Below, in pieces: positions 34,600-45,610 of a stretch of 64,000 nucleotides of DNA. The DNA comes from Sipunculus nudus. Lineage: Eukaryota; Annelida; Sipuncula; Golfingiida; Sipunculidae. The DNA is taken from the NCBI GenBank assembly GCA_026874595.1, contig CM049319.1:67173917-67237916 (forward strand), written 5' to 3'. How positions within the stretch are numbered: the first letter of the stretch is position 1; the number at the start of each line of letters is the position of its first letter. Both the position numbers and the translations under genes were made by a program. The notes beneath the pieces are model-generated. The model had not been told where the DNA came from and made no database searches. It saw nothing but the letters and a program-made list of their open reading frames with translations.

Positions 34600-34727
34600 C
34601 AGTGAGCTTATACCTTGGGCCACAAGGTTAACCGTCATCCCTGACGAGCCCCCATTTGTTACCAAGACAAATTGTTCAGGGGAAAATATCGGGCCGATCT
34701 GCAAGCTTCACTAGTCACCCCGTAACA
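34600..34727 (-). mobile_element. TRIM-like LTR fragment, copy 3 (LTR plus primer binding site)
   Basis: On the minus strand, a 71-bp LTR (34727-34657) begins TGTTACGGGGTGAC and ends CTTGGTAACA. A primer binding site TGGGGGCTCGTCAGGGAT (34654-34637) follows, one base off the tRNA-Pro type. The leader CTTGTGGCCCAAGGTATAAG matches copy 1. No second LTR is found, so the copy is truncated. The LTR lacks most of the tRNA-like module but keeps ATCGGCCCGATATTTTCCCC. Confidence 0.8.
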
Positions 34728-35534
34728 ATATATATATTGTAGCCCTCTAACTTTAGAAGGCTGTGACAGAAACCTCCATTTTATGTGGACATTATATTGT
34801 GAATAACATAATTATATAGCACCTAGGTTTCCCCGTAAAACCTTTAGGCTAGTCAAGCCATCCCCTGAAAGGGAATTCATATGGATTTTTGTTCAAAGCT
34901 TGCGACCACGCAGAAGCTAGGTAGAAGTATGGTTCTAGGTTTCAGGGTCATCCTGGTATAAAGCTCTATTTGACCTTCATGGGTAAGTTACCAAATCAGA
35001 ATGACAAATTATTATGCATGCAATAAATGGTTAATTTGAAGGGTAATGTTCATTATTCCCATATTTTTTTGCCTTTAAGAAACATGAACACATTGTTTAC
35101 TTTAATTTAAGAACCCAGTCTCGCTAAGGAGGGTTAAAATGAGTATATGTAAATTTCCAAATTGTTTGATTTTATTATTGTTGAACTATTAATTCAAAAT
35201 TTTATTAATTCGAAAAAACGAAGGCTAATGTGAAATAAATTATAAAAATATAATTAATTCTTTATAGAACGTGAATACATTTAAAGAATCAATTTTGTTT
35301 GAGAACATATGATTTAGGAACAAATTTTTAACCACCCTACTTGTTTAGACAAATTTTTCTCCAGTGGTAGGGCCTGCAACAGTACCAGGGAACTCCGGGG
35401 GAGGCAGTGATGGAAGAAAATTGGCTGATAACGAAATGTTAATCACGGTGTTATGAGGGCCATAAACATGTAATAGCATGTAAAGTAGTCCAGTTGACAG
35501 TGTCCAGGTAAAGAGGACTGGCATTGCAAGGAAG

Positions 35535-35570
<36 letters not shown>

Positions 35571-36049
35571 CGTCCAGTGTTACAAACGAATTCAATATTC
35601 TTCTTAACATTATGTCAACATGTGATGAGTGTCGCAGGTTCTGCATTTCACAGGCAGATATTCATCACGCATGCGTGATCTGTTTATATTAGGTTCCGTA
35701 ACAATATATATATAAATATATAATCATATAAAATATATATATATAGATTTATATATATATATATTTGAATATGTCACTCAGAGACGCTGAAAAAGTATAT
35801 GTGGGTGTATTTAAATATACAAAGTCATCCCCCTACCCTGGAAGAAAAATTGACGCCACTGACTATGCCTACCCATAAACCTTTCTATTCTGCCCTATTA
35901 AAACAAATATACCTGGATACTATCACCTGGAGTTCTTTACTTGCTATTTATTTTTTCATTTAATTTAATTATTTTAAAGTCTCCCATATCAATGTTGGTT
36001 TGAGTTAATATTATTCGTTTCCACAGGATGTCAGAGAAAATGCTTTGTG

Positions 36050-36127
<78 letters not shown>

Positions 36128-36247
36128 GAGAGAGAGAGAGAGAGAGAACAAAAATTTAAAACCTAATACCATTGTTATCATCCGAACTAAAGCGTAGCAG
36201 TTAGAAAAGCTATATATTCCTCAGATATTCCTAAATATCTTCTTCAG
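34728..36247. other. Intergenic with microsatellites
   Basis: A (CA)n tract spans about 35535-35562, (TA)-rich tracts 35703-35765, and a (TA)n-(GA)n compound microsatellite about 36052-36147. No gene is supported. Confidence 0.5.
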
Positions 36248-36431
36248 GACATCGTGGGTCGTATGAAAAAAATTGTCAAGGACCTGCGCTGTTCTAAAGC
36301 TCCTGTTGAGCCAATTTTCAACGAAGGCTACAGCCTTGTTACAGATGACACAGTCACGTGTCAGGCAGTCCTATCCCGGGGTGATGCAGAAAGTGGGACG
36401 CTGGATGGCCCTTGCTTTATTTGTTGTCAAA
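36248..36431 (+). CDS. Candidate internal exon of an unrecognised Cys-containing protein
   Basis: An acceptor AATATCTTCTTCAG (ends 36247) and a donor A|GTAAGG (after 36431) bound an open 61-codon frame starting in phase 0 and ending in phase 1. The peptide has cysteines at positions 15, 38, 56, 59 and 60 (DLRCSKAPVEPIF, DTVTCQAVLS, GPCFICCQ). No signal-peptide exon or downstream exon was found. The strong splice signals and non-repetitive composition argue for a real exon. It lies on the opposite strand to the lectin cluster. Confidence 0.4.
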
Positions 36432-37026
36432 GTAAGGACCTCCCAGTCTCATTCATAAAAAAAACGACATCAGTTTCATGCGGTTATTTATCTATTATAT
36501 ACTTTTATGATTATATAGCACTCTTTTAAACTATATGCTTATTCAAAATAATCAGCACCTTTATAGTAGCCTTAGAGCTTACCATAAGAATGGTCCGAGG
36601 ATCGAATCAGTGAAGCATTATTAGTCTCAAGATGAAGACACTTTAGACTGTTTAGTTTGAACACCAGGCAGCATAATTTATCAATATGGGATACAAGCGG
36701 CAAACAGGGGAGAAACAAATATTAAAGGGCACTAAAATTACACGCATTAATTTACTTGCTCAAGATATCAAAACAGAAAACCACCTCATATCATAATTAA
36801 GTCATTAAGTCATTTTTTAAGGTTTTACGAACTATATATAACGTTGGCTGCTAGATGTCGCTTCTATAGCTCGAAAACGCTCTGGTGGAACAGGTGCGTT
36901 CCAGAAACTGTTTGGATTCAACGTATTGTAAATGAGCAGCTTACCATCGTACGGATTCAGGACACCACCTGCAAGTTCAATTACTGGTTTAGAGCTTCAA
37001 TGTTTGAATATATTTATAGTGGTGAA
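36432..37026. other. Region after the candidate exon, no gene assigned
   Basis: Open frames at 36844-37165 (+) were examined, including one with SGGTGAFQKLFGFNVL followed by a stop and a hydrophobic tail. They overlap the lectin fragment on the other strand and lack clear splice support. Confidence 0.25.
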
Positions 37027-37519
37027 CTATCCCAATTCGCATTTCAGTGGTTCAATTCTGGTTGCACAAGCTACATTGTGGATCTTCTGTGCAATCTTAT
37101 ACAATATGGCAATACTATATGTGTACTTAATGTTTGTTTTGATCCAAAATAAGTGTAAAATATAATGGCCAAGTACTGAATATGCAAATGTACACATATA
37201 TATATACATCTTAATGATTATGAATTAGTAATACATAAGATATATTAAAATGGTAAATGTATATTTGTATGTAAGACATTTATAAGATACATGTATATCA
37301 TCAATAGGTCTTTCTTTTTGTTATCCTAAAAATTATGATATCGATTGTGACGATGAAACTACTAATGCCAAAATAATACCTACATTATTTTAGTTAATAC
37401 ATACTTAAACGTTCCGTGAACTCAGTAATATTAAGTTAATTTGCAGTCCATACTTACTTGTAAAAGATTATAGTCATAGTTGACAGACATGTAAGCACAG
37501 GTCCTACCATGATTTCGCT
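37027..37519 (-). CDS. 3' end of a C-type lectin domain gene (CTL copy 4, last two exons)
   Basis: Exon 37519-37458 (acceptor AATATATTGCAG, donor AA|GTAAGT) and exon 37086-37027 (acceptor AAGATTGCACAG) join in phase 0. They encode GRTCAYMSVNYDYNLLQ followed by KIHNVACATRIEPLKCELG and a stop. This fits the end of a C-type lectin fold (a cysteine, a V-x-C, then P-x-x-CE). The usual WND is HN here, so calcium or sugar binding is doubtful. Upstream exons are not identified; 38227-38082 is a candidate but its phase does not match directly. The intron split inside the last CTLD segment differs from copies 1-3. Confidence 0.42.
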
Positions 37520-38081
37520 CTGCAATATATTTGTAAAATTCTCAAACATAATAGCATTTGCAAATTAAATGTTCTTAGCACTGACTATGCTTAACACGGG
37601 GATTGGTCGTCTGATGTATTGTTGTGGAGTGGTCATTGTCCATAAGATATTCGGTGAAAGTAAATCAAATCAAGAGTTTTCGACGTCAGAGATAGTATGT
37701 CTCCTTAACGCTGTGATTGCGATTCGACATAGTACGGCGTTTCTGTTTCGATGCTCTCGTACCTTACAATTAAATGTTTATCATCTCCTATAGACGACAG
37801 TATTAATCTGTATCTTTTAGGAAAGCAATTATAAATACAAAGATGATGTCAGGGATTATTTCCATCTAGATTTTGCGCTAACATTTTGCTTTGATAAATA
37901 AATCAAAGGGCTATGATTTCTGCAATAACAACGCATCGACTGAAATTTATTTATATAAATTAACTGTCATATTCATAGAATTATATATAGAAAAGCTTTA
38001 TTTCTTTAAAAAGAGATCGAAATAGTTTAACATAGTTTGTTAACATTTCGAAATGAACTTTTAATAATTCGCAAGACTAAC

Positions 38082-38227
38082 CTCAATTTTCGCTGACCAT
38101 TGAAACAGGTAAGGATCAAAGAACCATGAAACACAGGTATTGATTTTACCCGAGGTTAGGTAGCGCTCCGATGTGGAATATATAGTTCGCCTAGTTTTAG
38201 AATCTATCTCAACAGGGAATAATTTAT
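38082..38227 (-). CDS. Unrecognised candidate internal exon
   Basis: On the minus strand, an acceptor CTTACCGCAG and a donor GAG|GTTAGT bound 48 open codons (phase 1 in, phase 0 out) with the sequence PVEIDSKTRRTIYSTSERYL, then INTCVSWFFDPYLFQWSAKI. It may belong to a lectin-cluster gene, but no domain is recognised. Confidence 0.3.
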
Positions 38228-38655
38228 CTGCGGTAAGTATTTCATTCTTTTTTTAAGCGACGAAAATCATGTCCAGCAAATCCTGAAATGAATTTACAAT
38301 TACAAACCAGTTATATCAAATAATTGATATGTTTTGAAAAAAGGGAACAAAATTTAGCTGAGAAATTTAATTATTCCAGGGGTAGATTTTTCAAAAGCTA
38401 AAGCAGAGAGAATTTACATCTTAAAAATTTTTACAAGACGGAAATGGCCTTAAATCACACTTTTTGGGGTTTGTCCTCATTCTAACCCGAGCTGACTTAA
38501 TCCAACAAGTAATCTCCCATGAAGAAAATAATTAACATATAAAAGGGCTCTACCACGGTACGGCCGATGCTGCTTGAAATTGTTTGCAAATGGGAAGGGT
38601 AAGATGATAATAGTTGCTACTACAGAATAAAATAAAACTAAAAATTATCCTTCAC

Positions 38656-38890
38656 TCAGTTCACTTCAATAGACGGGATGCTATACCCAACTGACGTAAG
38701 GGTATACGTGAGCACCTGCCATTGTTTAACCATCCCGAGTGCAAACAGAGTTTGGTCCGCTCCAATGTTTCCTTTGACAGACGATGCGTAGTCTTTGCGA
38801 TAAATATAGCAGTAAATATCACATTCTACGCCGTCAATTAAGTTATAACCACATACTGGCGGTGCTATCCCATTCAAAACAAGGATCCAC
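38656..38890 (-). CDS. Unrecognised candidate terminal exon
   Basis: The acceptor is TTTTTTATTAAG with a long pyrimidine tract. The frame is open for 77 codons to TGA and contains PPVCGYNLIDGVECDIYCYI and ends SVGYSIPSIEVN. Four cysteines and mixed composition suggest coding, but there is no recognised domain. Confidence 0.33.
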
Positions 38891-39390
38891 CTTAATAAAA
38901 AAAAAACACTATTTTTTGCCTGTTCAAATAAATCTACATTTCAAAGTCAACACATAAACCACATGGCATGCCACTTTAAATACTAAATAAAATGCATCCC
39001 GCCCACTACTTCAGTAGCGTAGTAATTATAGCATAAGAAGTAAACAAATTTAGGACAAGGTATTTTTTCATGTAATATTTAAGAGAATATGTTAGACATG
39101 ATTTAATATATAATAGAAGAATAACATGCGTAAACTCCGTTTTTTCGTTGAATATAAAATGTATTACATTGTTAAAACGGAAATGCTTGGGTGTATACAC
39201 TTTGAGACGGGTCGCTGTTTCACTATGACTTAATACATTCAATGCCTATGACGTGATAATTCTACATATATTATGATTCCGCAAGTGGCTTTGACAAATC
39301 TATTCTTCATCCATATAACACTAATTTTAAGAATTCTCCTATATTCAAGGATAATCTTTCCGTCGATGAATGGTGATTTACTTTTTTTAA

Positions 39391-39786
39391 TCATCTTGCA
39401 ACACGAAATGTAACTGTTTGTAAATTAAAGTCCGCTGCATTATTCGAAAAATGGGGTTTCTGTAAAAGGGCAAGAACATCCAAAGCTCTGACAAATTTAG
39501 AGCTCCTGTTATATTTCTGTTGCCACTTCTTTTCAGTAACCGGGGTAGTGTGACCAGGTGTAATATATAGTGCCTTAGATGTGAACTTGATCGAGAATGG
39601 AGGTGAGAGGTCGATAAGTTTTATTGCATCGCGAGGACAACCTAATGCGCAAATAACCTGATTAGCGACCTGATTGACACACAGATGCACAAGGTAACAA
39701 GGACACAGTTTTATCAGATAATTAACTCCTTCGACCCTGATATGTTTGTATGCTTTTATATACAAGAAAGAGATAGGATACTTCAA
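39391..39786 (-). CDS. Unrecognised ORF, possible exon
   Basis: A 131-codon frame on the minus strand, long for this AT-rich region, has mixed composition (LCPCYLVHLCVNQVANQVIC, SPPFSIKFTSKALYITPGHT, ending NLQTVTFRVAR). An acceptor-like CTTTTGAAG precedes it. No start, donor or domain is certain. Confidence 0.3.
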   Translation of the reverse strand: MKYPISFLYIKAYKHIRVEGVNYLIKLCPCYLVHLCVNQVANQVICALGCPRDAIKLIDLSPPFSIKFTSKALYITPGHTTPVTEKKWQQKYNRSSKFVRALDVLALLQKPHFSNNAADFNLQTVTFRVAR

Positions 39787-40425
39787 AAGTTATGAGTTTC
39801 ACAAAAATCCTAGATATCGGCAGATATGACCTTGACGGGGAAATTCTAGGATACAGGTTTCAAACTCTTTCAATAACTTATCATCTGACACATTTTATTT
39901 TGATATTTAGATAGATACATCTATCGACTCGAGAAACAATACCCCCCCCCCCCTCCAATATCAGATTATTCAAGGTCAAGGCCACTCTCGCCAAATATAG
40001 AAATATTCAAAATCAAGGCCACTCTCATAATTAAATTCAAGACCCCAATTTAAATATACCTCATTCAATAACTAATATCTATGCATATGCATAATATAAA
40101 AGAATTCTCAACATTATTTTTGACTTAAATTGCTTACATTACTGTCAAGTGGCAACGATGATTTTTTGAGTTATCCCTAAAAAATTTTTAACTGCGATGG
40201 CGGCGGACCGACATAAAACCATAGTATCCTCCGACTTTGTCTTGGGATACAATTTGAAATTTTGCCTGCTTATACGTAACGCCCATTACAACAGCACGGT
40301 GCCATAACTGTGGAACACCGAAATCATCCCCTCCAGGTTATGGCTGACGTATCGTTAACATTATCAAGTTTGGCTTCATGGCAAGTCCACAACGCATGAA
40401 CGGACAGTATCGTTGAACAACACAT
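39787..40425. other. Intergenic, nothing recognised
   Basis: A C-run lies at about 39943-39954. A short direct repeat TCAAGGCCACTCTC occurs at 39976 and 40013. No gene is seen. Confidence 0.4.
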
Positions 40426-40783
40426 TGTTACGGGGTGACAAAAAGCGGAGCGAACTGTCTCGCTAGTGCAGCTTTCTTTTCTAGCGAAACCATTTGTCTT
40501 CGTAACAAAATGGGGGCTCGTCTAACGTGACGGTAAACTTTGTGGGCCAGGGAATAAGCTCACCAAAGTGTGACTCCTGGGATAATTAGTCTTGTTCTGA
40601 TAGCAGAACGCTCTTAAGAGGGGGTGTGTAACGGGGTGACATAAAAGCGGGCCGAACTGTCTCGCTAGTGGAGCTTGCATTTTTGGCGAAGTGGTTTGGT
40701 ACGCCGGACTTGTACGCCACCGACCTGGGTTCGACTCCCCGTTCGGCCCAGGATTTTCCCCTCCACAATTTGTCTTCGTAACA
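40426..40783 (+). mobile_element. Complete TRIM-like LTR element with a tRNA-like module in its 3' LTR
   Basis: The 5' LTR (40426-40507, 82 bp) and 3' LTR (40627-40783, 157 bp) both start TGT(T/A)ACGGGGTGAC and end CTTCGTAACA. ACAT flanks both sides (40422-40425, 40784-40787), a 4-bp target-site duplication. After AAA the primer binding site TGGGGGCTCGTC (40511-40522) matches the tRNA-Pro type for 12 bases. AAGAGGGGGTG just before the 3' LTR fits a polypurine tract. The interior is about 120 bp with no ORF. The 3' LTR carries an extra segment of about 73 bp with a perfect A box TGGCGAAGTGG (40684-40694) and B box GGTTCGACTCC (40728-40738). It depends on another element's enzymes. Confidence 0.88.
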
Positions 40784-41569
40784 ACATGCACAAGCTGAAA
40801 GCTGAACCCAGGCCGAAGCAGACCACCGGGTTCTTAGCTCGCTTTCACTCATTAATTCATTCCTCTAATGAAAATGTATTAACTACCAGAATAATTACAG
40901 ACCCAAGGTCCAAGGTCGATTGTAGACAGTGTAACAGGAAAAGTACACAAGAAAACCCCACTTCGAATTCCTTTCCTCCCACTGACAATGTAGCTGTTAA
41001 AGGCACAGACACTAGCGTGTAAAATAGCGCAGAAACTGTCAACACACTTAGTATGGACGATATATCAGAAATATCGTTTATATATCCTAATATCAGTAAT
41101 ATCTTTTACTATTGCTATATAGCAAACCAGTGAATAATGCTTGTCAGTAACTTGTTTATATAGGCTCTTTCAATTGCGTTGGGTCCCAGTCTATATATTT
41201 CTTGTTTAAAGTCAATCAAAAGATGACATAAAGTTCTTTGCGGGCCAACCATGAAAGTACCAATTAATTGATACAATCCAGTTGCAAATGAAGATGCCAG
41301 CCTTGTGTATATTTATATAAACAAAATACTGACAAGCATTATTTACTGATTTACCGCTTTGAAAAGGGTAGGGATGGTTTATTGGTTGATTGAAAAATGT
41401 TTAAGCCAAAATTTGTACCAACAACGATTCAAGCGCCTGTAATGTGTCGTACAGCAAGGGGCCTCTCGGCAAGCTGATGGTAAATGTACGTTCACATGCC
41501 ATCCAGTGCATGGATGTGTCTTCGCTACCACTCTCAATATGTTGAATTTAAAGAACGCAGGTCTAGCTA
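40784..41569. other. Intergenic, nothing recognised
   Basis: No repeat or gene motif was identified; the frame overlapping the TRIM end (to 41022) is not supported. Confidence 0.35.
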
Positions 41570-42500
41570 ATTCACAGTAACCACTAGGGCACCACAAGGA
41601 TCCATTCTAGGTTCCTTAATTAATCATATATACATGGATGACACGATACTGCAGTATTTTTTTTTTAATTTTCAATGCAGATGACACAACACTTTTTAAT
41701 CCCCTGCAAATTACAATAAACAAAAAGACCAAGAAATTATCAACAATGAATAAAACAATGTACATAACTGGTTAAATGCAATCAAACTCTGATTAAATGT
41801 AAATAAAGTATAATTTATGATATTTCTCACTCAAACGATGTACATACAAAATATAACGGCTGAAATAACAATTAAAGACACACATAAATAAGGTATAAGT
41901 TTTACTTAGTAATTTTACTAAATTAACATGTGGAATGGCATAATCACACAAACAAAATTGCAATAAAAATATCAAAATATACAGGAATATTTAGATAAAA
42001 ACAGTATCTGCCTGGTAATGTATTGAACATTCCGTGTCATACACTCATTAATTCTATCATACATATTATCTTGTATTGGGCATTGTAATAATTATATTAG
42101 AAAAAAATCCAAAAAAAAAGCTTTATGAGATATCACTAACAGCAATAATAATGCCCAAACTGAACCAATATTTATATAATTAACAATAATAGAAAATAAA
42201 TGATATTTTCAGACTAATTATAATAAAATTTTCCTATGAATATTGCCATGAAGCCCTACAACCATTTCTGCAAACATTTAAATTCCAAACCAGGACAGTG
42301 ACACAAGACATAATGATATCTTTGTTACAAATCAAACCAGAATTTAGATGGCAGACATCTGAGAAACACAAGACCAACAATCATAAATGAGACTGACTAG
42401 ATTATTGATATAATCTCCCACACAATGGTCAAGGAGTGAATTGCTACACAAACAATATTTAATAATTACATATAAATATAAATGCTTTCAGATGAACTCA
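41570..42500 (+). pseudogene. Decayed LINE reverse transcriptase fragment
   Basis: Across several frames the plus strand reads TTRAPQGSILGS (41584-41619), then NADDTTLF (catalytic YADD with Tyr to Asn, near 41678-41701), ITINKK and KDQEIINNE, WLNAIKL, and a C-terminal part with YEYCHEALQPFLQTFKFQTR near 42236-42295. Many stops and frameshifts are present. It belongs to the same broad RT class as the element at the window start but is far older. Confidence 0.65.
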
Positions 42501-43997
42501 AACCATCTGTAACAAAAATTAGCAAAGCAAAAAAAAATCTTTCTATTCATTCAAATTAGATTTTCCCAATGAATAACGACAAATATGATCCCCTCCCCGT
42601 TTGGTACTGTCTTAGTGAAATCTCCGCTCCTCTGCATCCCTGCTGCTGTAAACTATTTACCTAGTCGTACCATCCATTACTTACGATCGCATTGAAAAAA
42701 AAATATGTTCAAAACAAGATTCTCTCTTTTGCATCAACATACATTTAGATGATGTGATGTGTTAAAATTTAAGATATCGAATACGTTTCCTAGAAAAAAA
42801 TGTGAAAGTTAAAAGACATGGTAAGATCAAGGGATCTTATGACCCAGTCATGATATAAAAACATTAAAAACAAATCAACAAATACATAAAAACATCAACC
42901 AAAACAAAATAATGTTATTGAGCTGAATAAGTACACGCACGATAATTTGAAACTGTTGCACATGCTTTGTGTTATTTCTCCAGTTAACAAAAGTTTCACT
43001 TAGTGTGAATATTGTGGTACAAGACACTACTTATCCCATACTGTCTAATGTACTGAGCTTACATTTACAAAGTAATAAAGTTATTTTGTTAATAATTTGT
43101 CTTCAATTTTTCGACAAATACATCACAATATTTCAGATTAATTAGCATAAAACGGATGGGGTATATATCTTAGAGAACAATTATATGATTATATTTTTAT
43201 GATTGCTATATGTTCAAAATGGCTCAAGAGAAGGTTTTCGTTATTATTAAAGCCTGTTAACACCTTCAGGTTTAGAAGAATAACTATTCATATTATTAGG
43301 GAAGCATCACAGTGAGCATTACAGTGAAAATCAACCGCGTCTGTAGAGAAACATGGGACACCACATTCACTTTTTATACAGTTAATATAAAATAAACTTA
43401 ACATATTTATATGTTTGACCATGTTTATATGGTCAAATATTCATAATTTTATTCAAAGGATTTCTAGGAGAGCCAAAATTCAATTTATTGATGCACTAGA
43501 AATTCAAAACTGTCAAAATCGGCCAAAGGAACTTCTGTTGTAAATAGTTCATAGAAAAATGTGTTTAATTCAATATTCTTTCAGGATATTTTATAGGTAT
43601 ATTAATAAATTGCTTAATCAACAAAAAAAAACATAAAATTTGCAAATACAATACAGTTTATTTGAAGTAAATATGTCAAATAATAAGCGAGTTATAAGCA
43701 TTCACGTACCCCTCCCCCTTATCAAGGTTACCTGTCCGCGGGTGCCGTGCGTAATGACGCAGTTGTCGTTAAATGGTCTTAAGGGCAGTGTATCCCAAAA
43801 TAATCAAAGTTAAAATCTTAATTCATTCACTGGACATAATTCGGGAAATAAAAATACCTATGTCATAAAATTTCAGAAGGGTACACTGAGACCCTTCTTA
43901 ACCCAAGATCTACATAAGCAAAATGGCTAAGTATGGTGTAAGGTGGTGTTTCAGAAACGCCGCCGACATCTATATGTACCTCAGTAGTGAAGTACTC
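42501..43997. other. Intergenic, nothing recognised
   Basis: AT-rich sequence without splice-bounded ORFs or repeats that I could identify. Confidence 0.4.
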
Positions 43998-45610
43998 TCA
44001 CTGAAACTTCATTTCCGGACCATGCTTTTCACAAATGGCTCCTTCCTGTTGGATCTGGCATCGAACGTCAAACCAACGCCACTCATGCAGTCGCCACATA
44101 CTGGCACAATGTTCTCCTCCGTAATAGTTGTTTGGATCACCAGCTGCCCAATCAACATGAATCATTTCTTCACCAGAGAAGATCCATCGCAAATCACCCT
44201 CAACATCTAAATCATTTCCCCCAATCTACAATGTCTTCACCCACCGGTTCTCTGAGGAAAGACAGTTTATAACCTCTCTTTACTTACTTATGTTATATTC
44301 TGTGATCACGGTATAAATTTATGACCACCCATTTATAAATTAAACAAAAATATAAGACACTTTTGTGTGTAATTTGTATGAATATGCAGCTTATTTTTTG
44401 CCTTCAGGCAATGCAGTAACCTGACTTACGTTGCCTTTGCTGGATCATGATTTTCAGATGATGACTTTCTTCCCCATTGTCGATAGTCACGAGATCCCAA
44501 TCAATGTGTTCGCATCTTTCTTTAGCTGTATACCAGTCCATGTGATCAAACATCAAATGGTAACAAGACGCCGGCTTCCAGGGCTGGCTCGAGTCCAACT
44601 AAGGATTAGTGTACCCAAAAGGACAGACGCCTATATAAGAAACAACAGGTACTAAGAGGATTGTTCACATGTTATCCAAATGAATCATTTTGTTATTTTG
44701 AGTAAATAGTTCATGCAAATAAGAGTTGCGAAGTGCGTTCCACAAGTATTTTTTCAAGAAAGATCTAATCATCACAAAGAGTTTTACCGAACGTGCTGAA
44801 TATCTTTGGTATACTTCTGATTTCAGCTATGGGCTTGATTAAAAAAAAGACTTATTTTGCTGTTGTACGAGTATATTGCCATGCGAGTCATTATTACCAA
44901 ACGGTTTCCGCATCATATGTTTCAGTTAACCGAGGTTGTAACAACAAGTTCACTCTTAGTATACCTTATATTTAACCTCCTGCTCAATTTCATATAAAAA
45001 AGGGAATGACTGTCGTCACGTGATCGATCTTACAATGACCTTTACTTTTGTATAGGCGAAATAGGGATTTTAATCTGATTATTTTTATTCGGTGCCCTTA
45101 CTTACACGACATGTACGTGGAACTGTACACCCCAAACTTTCAGCAGATGCTTGTGGTATGCATACGTTGGCTTCCGTCTTAATGCCAATGCACTTGGGCT
45201 GTTTAGACATATGACAGATTTCCTGATATATCAGGTGCGTGATTCCTAGTCGGTGCACACGTTTAAGCTGAACCGGATGACTTATCTTCGCATGCAAAGC
45301 ACTTCCCACTGCAATTAGTATTTAAATCATGGGTCAAACTAATATTACAACGCGTCACTATTATGAGGTTACATATAAAGGTTACATATGAGGTCATTAT
45401 ATGCACAATTTATAAAAGGGAATGACCGAAATATGTAACCATTTTATTCACACTATGGGGTTGATTCGTTTATCCTATATTTCTTTCTCAATACAGATAA
45501 CGCACGAACAATCATAAACATTGCAACAAAACCATAATAAAATAATGAACTATGATCCAAACCTTCTTACCTTGTTGAAGATAGAACGCACAGAAAACGA
45601 TAAAATTCAT
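43998..45610 (-). pseudogene. C-type lectin with PAN-like domain (CTL copy 2), disabled by in-frame stops
   Basis: Minus-strand exons are 45610-45571 (signal peptide MNFIVFCAFYLQQ, donor G|GTAAGA), 45308 to about 45108 (PAN-like, QEICHMSKQPKCIGIK, VCIP), 44630-44430 (CTLD first half: CPFGYTN, PASCYHLMF, WYTAKERCEHIDWDLVTIDN) and 44251-43998 (CTLD second half: IGGNDLDVEGDLRWIFSGEE, GDPNNYYGGEHC, FDVRC, AICEK). Exon 1 (40 nt) and the last exon (254 nt) match copy 1 in length. Two TAG codons interrupt the frame: 44228-44226 at the Trp of the conserved WIGG motif (TGG in copy 3), and 44601-44599 in the first CTLD exon. The PAN exon keeps frame only with a GTGTAA donor, not the better GTAAGT two bases later. 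It would be a long-form CTLD with GDPN at the sugar site. Confidence 0.72.

Noticed and set aside
40675-41022. 115-codon ORF
   Set aside because: Its first third is the TRIM 3' LTR; the rest shows no motif.
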